Assembly: GCA_030609865.1 (NCBI GenBank)
Contig: JAUWSZ010000249.1
Location: forward strand, 1 to 5,200
DNA length: 5,200 nt
Source of the DNA: a bacterium
GTDB lineage: Bacteria > Desulfobacterota > DSWW01
Direction: 5' to 3'
Part shown: in pieces, positions 1 to 5,200 of the stretch
How the letters are laid out: every line of letters starts with the position of its first letter
Numbering within the stretch: position 1 is the first letter of the stretch
Made by a program: the position numbers and the translations under genes
Notes under the pieces: model-generated
What the model was told of the DNA's origin: nothing
The model's database searches: none
What the model saw: the letters and a program-made list of their open reading frames with translations, nothing else

Positions 1-726
1 CGGTTCGTGGACGACAATTTCCGACTGGGCAGCGACGACCTGAATGCGGTCTCCCAGCGTTTCGTGGATGAAGGCCTTGACCTGCGCTGGATGAGTTTTT
101 TTCGGGCCGGCACGCTGAAGAATGCCGACCTTCCCTTGCTTCGTAAGGCTGGTTGCATGGAGGTTCGACTCGGTCTCGAGTCAGCGGATGCCAACGTACT
201 GCGCAACATGAACAAGCGGTCTGACCCGGATCTGTACGCAGAGGCGATTCGGATGCTTCTTGCTGCGGGCATCGACTGTGCGGTCTCGTTCATCTTCGGT
301 TTTCCCGGAGAAACGGATGAGACGGCTCGGCAGACAATCGAATTCATCAAGAATGTGGAATTTCCCCAGGAAGAGGGTGTTCTCACATGGTCCCTTTTCC
401 CTTTCATCTTGGCTCCTTTGAGTCCGATCTATGAGTCCGCCTCCAGGGAGAAGTACGGACTGACCGGCTACATGCGAAACTGGAAGCATGACACGATGGA
501 CTCAGAGCAGGCGAAAGGCTATGTGCTCGACGCCTTTCTTGAACTCGAGCACTCGGATACCATTTACAGTGGGGACAACATCGATATGCTCTTCGAGCTG
601 GGCCCAAAGGGCCGGAAGGAATTCGTGAAGTGCCGGCACGACCTTGCCAAACGGGGGATGAAAGGCCAACTCGAAGGAGAGGAATTGCTAGCGTCATTCA
701 GGAAGGTTCTCGACGGACGGCTATGA
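1..726 (+). CDS. Radical SAM protein, probably cobalamin-binding class (C-terminal part, 5' truncated)
   Basis: The frame is open from base 1 and ends at TGA 724-726, so 241 residues of a longer protein are visible and the true start lies upstream. Counting residues from base 1, an FVDDNF strand sits at about 2-7, RLGLES at 56-61 followed by a VLRNMNK helix at about 66-72, and FIFGFPGET at 97-105. This series is typical of the second half of the radical SAM TIM barrel in enzymes that also carry an N-terminal B12-binding domain. The CxxxCxxC iron-sulfur loop and any B12 domain would lie upstream, so catalytic competence and subclass cannot be judged. The C-terminal 120 or so residues are an alpha-rich tail (WKHDTMDSEQA region) of the kind that follows the barrel in this superfamily. 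Substrate is unknown; methylation or another radical reaction on a natural product, cofactor or lipid is possible. It converges on the kinase gene with a 6-nt overlap. Radical SAM call firm, cobalamin class inferred. Confidence 0.85.
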   Translation, partial: RFVDDNFRLGSDDLNAVSQRFVDEGLDLRWMSFFRAGTLKNADLPLLRKAGCMEVRLGLESADANVLRNMNKRSDPDLYAEAIRMLLAAGIDCAVSFIFGFPGETDETARQTIEFIKNVEFPQEEGVLTWSLFPFILAPLSPIYESASREKYGLTGYMRNWKHDTMDSEQAKGYVLDAFLELEHSDTIYSGDNIDMLFELGPKGRKEFVKCRHDLAKRGMKGQLEGEELLASFRKVLDGRL

Positions 727-3700
727 GGAAGCTGCAGATCTGAGCGCTTCTTCTGTTCTTCCCCGAAGTTTTCCTTCCAGAGGGTCCTTCACGGGTAAGT
801 AGACCAAGAATCTGCTCCCCTTTCCCGGATTGCTCTCCACCTCGATCCTGCCGCCATGATCCTCGATGACCTTGTGGGATATGCTGAGTCCCAGGCCGGT
901 CCCTTGTCCCACATCCTTGGTCGGGTAGAAGGGCTCGAAGATTCGGGGGAGAACGTCCTGAGGAATACCTTTCCCGGTGTCTTCGATGGTGACCAAGATG
1001 TCGTCCCCTTTCCGTTCCGTGCGCACCCAGACCTCTCCCCCGCCGTCGAGTGCCTGAAGGGCGTTGGTCAGGAGGTTCATGAAGACCTGGTTCAATTGTC
1101 CAAGGTTGCAGTGGATCTTGCCCTGGAACCGGTAGTCCCGATGGATGACGACCTTCTTTTCCTGATCTTCTGGAATCAGGCTTAGCGTGGAGTCGAGCCC
1201 CTGATGGACATCCTCCTCTTTTTTGCCCTCCACGTCCTTGCGGGAATACTGGCTAAGGCCGGCGATGATTTCTTCGCATCGTTTCAATCCATTGAGCGCA
1301 CGCTGGGAGGCCCGCGCGAGCTTTCCACTCAACTCTTGCGGCGTGCTCTCCCCCTTCTGGAGGCGCTCGAGGGAGGTCCCCAGGGTTCGGATGCTGCTGA
1401 TGGCCGCGTTCAGGGGGTTGTTCACCTCGTGAACCAGGCCCGCTGAAAGGAGCCCGACGGACGCCATCTTTTCCGAATGAATCAGCTGGCTCTGGGCCTC
1501 CTTGAGTTCGAGGAGTGCTTTCTCCAGCTGGCGATTGCGCTGATGCACCTCTTTCTCCAGCTTTCGGACCCGGATCAAATTCTTGACCCTTGCAAGGAGT
1601 TCCCTGGGATTGAACGGCTTGGTCAGGTAATCGTCCGCGCCTTGCTCGAATCCTTCGACCTTCATGGCCACTTCGCTCTTGGAACTCAACAGCAGGACCG
1701 GGATGTGCTGGAGGTCGGGATCGCCCTTGATCGAGGCGCAGAGCTCGTATCCGTTCCGGTTCGGCATCATGATATCCGAAACCACGATGTCCGGCAGGAG
1801 CTTTTGAACCTTATTCCAGCCGTCCTCCCCATCGATTGCCTCTCGGACGCGGAAGTCCTGGGTCAGGCAGTCGACGATGAATCCCCGCATGTCCGGGTTG
1901 TCTTCCACCACGAGGACGGTCGAGCGATCGGTTTCCGGGTCCTCCCTATCCTCTCCCGAACCCTCGTCCTGCGGTATCCCCTCGTCCCCGGAGACGTTCC
2001 CTCTCTCAACCTCCTCCACATAATCGGCCTGCCGGAAGATCGTGCTCGTCCACCCCTCCTCCTCCTTGCTCGCCGACTCGCTTGTCTCGGTGATTTCCTG
2101 TTCCGCCAGGGGAATCGTGAAAGAGAAGGCCGCACCCCCCGCGGGGCGGTTTGCCGCTTTTACGGTTCCACCGTGCAGTTCGGTGATCTCCTTGACCAGG
2201 GAGAGCCCGATTCCCGTGCCTCCGTGTTGGCGAGATCCAGAGTCGTCTGCCTGCACGAATCGATCGAAGAGCCTGTCCTGGGCTTCCTCAGGGATGCCCG
2301 GGCCTGTATCCTCGACCGAGACCCTCACATATTCCGGCTCCAGGGCCCAGCGGACGAATACCGATCCCCCTTTCGGGGTGAACTTCAGTGCGTTTCCTAT
2401 CAGATTGATCAGAACCTTCTCGATCTTGTCCCGGTCGAAGCAGACCTCCGGAATGTCTGGACTCCCGCAGGCATCCAACGTGATGCCTCTCCGTTCACCG
2501 GTTGGCTTGAAGGAATCCACCACGTTCCGGATGAACTCGGGGAGGCCGTACTTGCCGTACGCGAGGGTCATCTTGCCCTCTTCGAGTTTTGAAAGGTCCA
2601 ACAGGTTGTTGATCAACTTGAGCAAACGGAGGGCGTTCGTATGTACGTTGGTGAGGTATGTCTTCTGCTTCTCCTGAAGCGGCCCTATCTCCCCTTGCAG
2701 CATCGCCTCCACCGGGCTCAGGGTCAGGGCAAGGGGCGTGCGGAGCTCGTGACTAATGTTGTTGAAGAAGTTCATCTTCATCTTGTCCAGGGCCTGCAAT
2801 TTCTCGTAGGAATCCTCCAGTCGCGACTTGCTCTCCTCGAGTTCCCGGGTGCGCTCATCGACCAGCTCCTCCAAGTGCTCCTTGTGGAGCGTCAGTTCCT
2901 GATGGGCGGCCCCCAAGGCCTTGTTGGATTCCTGGAGCTGCACGTATTTGTCCGAGATGTTGGTGAGGGAACTCTCCAAGGCTTCTTGTTGTTCTCGGTT
3001 GACCTCTTCATTCTTCAGAAGGCCCTTACGGAGGTCCAGGAAACGGCCCCCGAGCAAGCCGGAGAATGGAAGCAGGATCTGGATCGTCCAGAAACCTAGA
3101 TCATGTTCAGGGGAATAACCTTTCGCGTAGATGAGGGCGAGAATTGCCCCCAGGGTCAGTCCTGCCGCAGGATACAAATAGGACCGCTTCGTCTGCCAGG
3201 TGAATTCATACGTACAAGCCTCGGCTCCGTTGACGTTGCAGCTCATTTCCCGGCATTTCGCCGGGGGAAGGCCCCAGATCGTCGGAACGGAAGTGAAGTT
3301 GCCGATCCGGTAATGGCAGATACACTTGTCTGTCTCGTAGTAACCCTCCTTGGGCCGGTATTCCAGGACCAATCGATTCTTGGTTAGGCTGAGGATCTTG
3401 TAGACGCCGACTCGATTGTAGGTATGCGCAAGGGCAAAAATGCCCTTGTAAACCCGAAAAGGATTCCCGACCGCCTTCATGGCAATCCATGCAGCCTTCC
3501 CCACCCCCTCCGGGCTGACCGTGTGTCTCCCTACCTCGAGACAAACATCGTCGTCTCCAGACAAATCCGCGATCTTCCTGAAGATCGAGTGGGCATACTC
3601 AAAGGAGATCCAGTTGTTGTGGTCTTCAAAATACGCTCGATCCATGTTGGTTTCGTGCAGGAAGGCATCCAGAACATCCCTCCCGAACCTCTCCTCGAGG

Positions 3701-3783
3701 TAGTTGAGGGGGGTCTTCATGGCGATGCCGGAGAGTTCGGGCTTCTTGTGCTCATCCGAAAGTGGCTTTGCTCGCTCGGACAT
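721..3783 (-). CDS. Hybrid histidine kinase: V4R-like sensor, membrane hairpin, kinase-receiver-kinase
   Basis: This 1020-residue protein probably senses a small molecule in the cytoplasm and runs a multistep phosphorelay at the inner membrane. Residues about 22-196 form a Cys-rich domain (C154, C156, H157, C177, C182, C190) resembling V4R domains. Two hydrophobic helices (about 202-221 and 229-249) with a short polar loop form a hairpin; there is no signal peptide. A coiled coil (about 255-336) leads to HisKA 1 (H345 in SHELRTP) and HATPase 1 (N464, DTGPGI 492-497, GTGIGL 522-527). An acidic linker (about 561-620) precedes a receiver (E627/D628, phosphoacceptor D670, S700/S701, K722). A second coiled coil leads to HisKA 2 (H785 in HEVNNP) and HATPase 2 (N907, DTGKGI 935-940, GTGLGL 961-966; the F-box reads EPFYPTK). 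No PAS, HAMP or HPt domain is seen. ATG 3783 lies 3 nt after the methyltransferase stop with only a distant AGGGA, so translational coupling is likely; M22 (ATG at 3720) is an alternative start. Confidence 0.93.
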   Translation of the reverse strand: MSERAKPLSDEHKKPELSGIAMKTPLNYLEERFGRDVLDAFLHETNMDRAYFEDHNNWISFEYAHSIFRKIADLSGDDDVCLEVGRHTVSPEGVGKAAWIAMKAVGNPFRVYKGIFALAHTYNRVGVYKILSLTKNRLVLEYRPKEGYYETDKCICHYRIGNFTSVPTIWGLPPAKCREMSCNVNGAEACTYEFTWQTKRSYLYPAAGLTLGAILALIYAKGYSPEHDLGFWTIQILLPFSGLLGGRFLDLRKGLLKNEEVNREQQEALESSLTNISDKYVQLQESNKALGAAHQELTLHKEHLEELVDERTRELEESKSRLEDSYEKLQALDKMKMNFFNNISHELRTPLALTLSPVEAMLQGEIGPLQEKQKTYLTNVHTNALRLLKLINNLLDLSKLEEGKMTLAYGKYGLPEFIRNVVDSFKPTGERRGITLDACGSPDIPEVCFDRDKIEKVLINLIGNALKFTPKGGSVFVRWALEPEYVRVSVEDTGPGIPEEAQDRLFDRFVQADDSGSRQHGGTGIGLSLVKEITELHGGTVKAANRPAGGAAFSFTIPLAEQEITETSESASKEEEGWTSTIFRQADYVEEVERGNVSGDEGIPQDEGSGEDREDPETDRSTVLVVEDNPDMRGFIVDCLTQDFRVREAIDGEDGWNKVQKLLPDIVVSDIMMPNRNGYELCASIKGDPDLQHIPVLLLSSKSEVAMKVEGFEQGADDYLTKPFNPRELLARVKNLIRVRKLEKEVHQRNRQLEKALLELKEAQSQLIHSEKMASVGLLSAGLVHEVNNPLNAAISSIRTLGTSLERLQKGESTPQELSGKLARASQRALNGLKRCEEIIAGLSQYSRKDVEGKKEEDVHQGLDSTLSLIPEDQEKKVVIHRDYRFQGKIHCNLGQLNQVFMNLLTNALQALDGGGEVWVRTERKGDDILVTIEDTGKGIPQDVLPRIFEPFYPTKDVGQGTGLGLSISHKVIEDHGGRIEVESNPGKGSRFLVYLPVKDPLEGKLRGRTEEALRSAASS

Positions 3784-3786
3784 TGC

Positions 3787-4584
3787 CTACACCGTTCCCT
3801 GCACCATGAAAAGAAGGTTGTAAAGAAGCGTGTCTTCGTCCAGAAGATCGGCCCTGAATCGTTCGGTCATCTGTTGCGCTTTTTCGGCAGATCCGAAGAT
3901 GTTTTCCACTGTCTTTGCCAGGATCTCGATCTTCATTTCCCAGACCCTTAGGCTCAAAGGATCTGCCCTTCCCTCGATCAAGTAGTACGGCAAAATGTCG
4001 ACGTGGAGGTTTTGCAATCCGACCTTGCGGAACATCGAGTAGAGCTTTCTCCCCACAAAGGCGTCGAAGCCGGTTTCTTCTATTGCGTGGACCAGTTGTC
4101 TGAGCACCTGCTCCCACTCTTCGTCCAACGGATACCTGTACAGATGGTTCCCATCTAGGTCGGCCACGGTTACCCTTCCACCGGGACGAACCAGCCGTTT
4201 CATCCCTGCCAGCGTATCCAGGCCGGCCCTCCCGGGGAGATACTGAAACAAGAACCGGGAGTAGACGAGGTCGAATCTCCGCTCCTGCAAATCAAGGGCG
4301 CTGACATCGGCCTGCATGTATTCTACATTGGTAACCCCTCGCTCCTCGGCGATCTCCCTTGCAACCGAGAGCCTCTCCTCGCTCAGGTCGATGCCGACAA
4401 CCCGTCCCGGGGAGACCCTTTCGGCAAGGATCCGGGTGACGGCGCCCGTGCCACATCCCACATCCAGCACATCCATCCCGGGATGAAGGGGCACGAGTTT
4501 CAGTTCTTCGAGTATCTTCTCCCTCTTGGTCTTGAGTTCCAGACGTTCCGCCTCGAGCGGGTGCTCCATCAGATACGTCGTCAT
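3787..4584 (-). CDS. Class I SAM-dependent methyltransferase (Methyltransf_11/25/31-like)
   Basis: A complete 265-residue cytosolic methyltransferase of the Rossmann-fold type. Motif I is DVLDVGCGTG at 38-47, the acidic ribose-binding end of strand 2 is D66 in GIDLS, the adenine-region motif is QADVSALDL at 91-99, strand 4 is RFDLVYSRFLFQYL (103-116), and the post-motif VRPGGRV lies at 132-138. The remaining 120 or so residues form a helical cap that would define the acceptor, rich in aromatic and acidic positions. Substrate is unknown; the N-terminus (YLMEHPLEAERLELK) is a common lead-in for small-molecule methyltransferases of the UbiE/type-11 group, not for rRNA or DNA enzymes. The start ATG 4584 is supported by a strong GGAGGGG site 8 nt upstream. 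It is the first gene of a two-gene operon: its TAG is followed after 3 nt by the kinase ATG, which suggests that it makes or modifies the kinase's ligand, or modifies a signalling protein. That role is inference. Confidence 0.93.
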   Translation of the reverse strand: MTTYLMEHPLEAERLELKTKREKILEELKLVPLHPGMDVLDVGCGTGAVTRILAERVSPGRVVGIDLSEERLSVAREIAEERGVTNVEYMQADVSALDLQERRFDLVYSRFLFQYLPGRAGLDTLAGMKRLVRPGGRVTVADLDGNHLYRYPLDEEWEQVLRQLVHAIEETGFDAFVGRKLYSMFRKVGLQNLHVDILPYYLIEGRADPLSLRVWEMKIEILAKTVENIFGSAEKAQQMTERFRADLLDEDTLLYNLLFMVQGTV

Positions 4585-4592
4585 GGGGCCTT

Positions 4593-4599
4593 CCCCTCC
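4593..4599 (-). promoter_or_regulatory. Ribosome binding site of the methyltransferase gene
   Basis: On the - strand this reads GGAGGGG, a strong Shine-Dalgarno match, with 8 nt between it and ATG 4584. It fixes the methyltransferase start and contrasts with the kinase gene, which has no close Shine-Dalgarno and probably depends on coupling to this upstream initiation. Confidence 0.8.
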
Positions 4600-4660
4600 A
4601 TGTAAGGATCGACGGCTTGGGTCACTTTCTTTAAGACTATGCTAACACCTCGGCGCTCTT

Positions 4661-4679
4661 ACATAAACTTCCACATAAA
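4661..4679. repeat. Short direct repeat ACATAAA x2, 12-bp period (possible operator)
   Basis: ACATAAA occurs at 4661-4667 and again at 4673-4679, roughly one helical turn apart, in the AT-rich core between the divergent genes. The first copy overlaps the tentative -35 box of the leftward operon. Two heptamers in about 200 bp of partly AT-rich DNA can arise by chance, so a regulator-binding role is only a possibility. Confidence 0.3.
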
Positions 4680-4780
4680 GAAATGGAGGTTAAGTGACGA
4701 TAGGAAGAGGAGAGAAAACGCAGGAAAGCAATGGGAAGCCCTGTTGCCTGAGCCGGCGTGGGGTCGAGGTTGCCCAGCCC

Positions 4781-4786
4781 GGGGAG
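4781..4786 (+). promoter_or_regulatory. Ribosome binding site of the receiver gene
   Basis: GGGGAG lies 7 nt before ATG 4794 and decides that start. The first conserved receiver strand (PILYVDDE) begins 13 residues later, the usual distance for this kind of receiver, so no earlier start is needed. Confidence 0.75.
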
Positions 4787-4793
4787 AATCAAC

Positions 4794-5200
4794 ATGGTCG
4801 ACTCAACAGAGTTCCTGGACTACAGAAGATATCCCATTCTCTACGTCGATGACGAGGTGGAGAACTTGGAGGCGTTCCAGGACGAGTTTGAAGAGTACTT
4901 CACCATCCACACGGCTGCCACCGGCGCGGAGGGATTGCGCCTCCTTGCTCGAGAGCCGATCGCTCTCGTTCTGGCCGACCAGAGGATGCCCGTGATGAGT
5001 GGGGTGGAGGTGTTGGAGCAGGCGCAGAGAATCGACCCTCGCATCCTCCGTATCCTGATCACGGCCTATGCGGACATCGAAGTCGTGATCGACAGCATCA
5101 ACAAGGGGAACGTCTACCGGTATTTCAAGAAGCCCTGGGAGCACGAGGACATCCGGACCGGGGTCATGCGGGGGATCGAGCATTACCACAGCACGAGGGA
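4794..5200 (+). CDS. Response-regulator receiver-domain protein (N-terminal part, 3' truncated)
   Basis: The frame beginning at ATG 4794 stays open to the end of the window, giving 135 complete codons and a partial one. It encodes a full receiver domain: the acidic pair D19-D20 in LYVDDE, the phosphoacceptor D62 in ADQRMP, T90 in ITAYAD, and the conserved lysine K113 in FKKPW. The strand-5 region YRYFKKPW and the following helix ending in EHY are typical of receivers that lead a longer protein, such as HD-GYP phosphodiesterases, PAS/histidine-kinase fusions or sigma-54 activators, so the output domain is off the right edge. A GGGGAG Shine-Dalgarno (4781-4786) stands 7 nt before the start. The gene is divergent from the methyltransferase-kinase operon across about 210 bp and is a plausible partner for that kinase, though pairing is inferred from position only. 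Receiver identity is very secure; the full-length function cannot be named. Confidence 0.92.
   Translation, partial: MVDSTEFLDYRRYPILYVDDEVENLEAFQDEFEEYFTIHTAATGAEGLRLLAREPIALVLADQRMPVMSGVEVLEQAQRIDPRILRILITAYADIEVVIDSINKGNVYRYFKKPWEHEDIRTGVMRGIEHYHSTR

Larger units (their letters stand above)
4585..4793. promoter_or_regulatory. Divergent intergenic region, likely bidirectional promoter
   Basis: This is the only sizeable non-coding stretch. It separates the leftward methyltransferase-kinase operon from the rightward receiver gene, so both promoters must lie here unless transcription enters from outside. The centre (about 4621-4720) is clearly more AT-rich than the flanks. For the leftward operon a weak sigma-70-like pair can be drawn: TTTATG (4667-4662, 3 of 6 consensus matches), a 17-nt spacer, and TAGCAT (4644-4639, 4 of 6). 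For the rightward gene I found only TTGGGT (4617-4622) with TATGCT (4638-4643) at a short 15-nt spacing, which is unconvincing. No clear sigma-54 GG-N10-GC element was seen. The existence of regulatory function is likely; the exact boxes are guesses. Confidence 0.55.

Noticed and set aside
404..697. A 97-codon - strand open frame inside the radical SAM gene
   Set aside because: It is antisense to a well-supported coding frame and its translation is low-complexity Arg/Ser/Pro-rich.
1477..2592. A 371-codon + strand open frame inside the kinase gene
   Set aside because: It lies wholly antisense to the receiver and first HATPase of the kinase, whose conserved motifs are unambiguous. Its translation shows no domain pattern, and long antisense frames are expected from the codon bias of this DNA.
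4743..4782. Imperfect direct repeat starting GTTGCC at 4743 and 4769
   Set aside because: Only 10 of 14 aligned bases match, in GC-rich sequence, and no role is evident.
4711..4784. Possible riboswitch-like leader (GAAAACGCAGGAAAGC ... GGTTGCC) before the receiver gene
   Set aside because: It faintly recalls c-di-GMP-I or cobalamin aptamers, but the required 5' GGGCAAAC-type strand and the conserved core could not be found, and no consistent pairing emerged by eye. A covariance-model scan with Infernal would settle it.
4639..4995. A 118-codon + strand open frame starting in the intergenic region
   Set aside because: It runs in a different frame over the receiver gene, its translation is Arg/Ser/Trp-rich without motifs, and it lacks a convincing ribosome binding site. 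The ATG 4794 frame explains the region fully.
4803..5189. A 128-codon - strand open frame over the receiver gene
   Set aside because: It is antisense to a receiver domain with all conserved residues and is best explained as a shadow of it.

Overview
The window carries four protein-coding genes with almost no spare DNA. In order they are: the C-terminal part of a radical SAM enzyme on the + strand (1-726, cut by the left edge); a very large membrane-associated hybrid histidine kinase on the - strand (721-3783); a class I SAM-dependent methyltransferase on the - strand just upstream of the kinase (3787-4584); and the start of a response-regulator-type gene on the + strand (from 4794, cut by the right edge). 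The only sizeable non-coding stretch is the roughly 210 bp between the two divergent genes (4585-4793). I see no rRNA, tRNA, CRISPR array, insertion sequence or phage gene.

The DNA is moderately GC-rich with bacterial gene packing: one overlapping gene end, one 3-nt gene junction and Shine-Dalgarno sites. A cobalamin-class-like radical SAM enzyme next to a multi-domain hybrid kinase, and a REC domain of the 'YVDDE ... ADQRMP ... YRYFKKPW' type, suggest a Deltaproteobacteria-like lineage (Desulfobacterota or Myxococcota) or a similar environmental, signalling-rich bacterium. This placement is inference from gene style; no marker gene is present.

The most interesting part is the methyltransferase-kinase pair. 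The genes are separated by 3 nt and are almost certainly one transcript. The kinase has an unusual order: a cytoplasmic N-terminal domain with a Cys cluster resembling the V4R (4-vinyl reductase) small-molecule-binding fold, a two-helix membrane hairpin, a long coiled coil, a complete HisKA-HATPase module, an acidic linker, a receiver domain, a second coiled coil, and a second complete HisKA-HATPase module of the HExxNP type. All phosphotransfer and ATP-binding signature residues are visible in both kinase modules and in the receiver. The protein could therefore run an internal His-Asp relay whose output controls, or is read by, a second kinase.

The divergent gene starts with a separate intact receiver domain and could be the downstream partner, expressed from a shared bidirectional regulatory region. 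The radical SAM gene converges on the kinase gene tail-to-tail with a 6-nt overlap, so any functional link to the signalling genes is uncertain.
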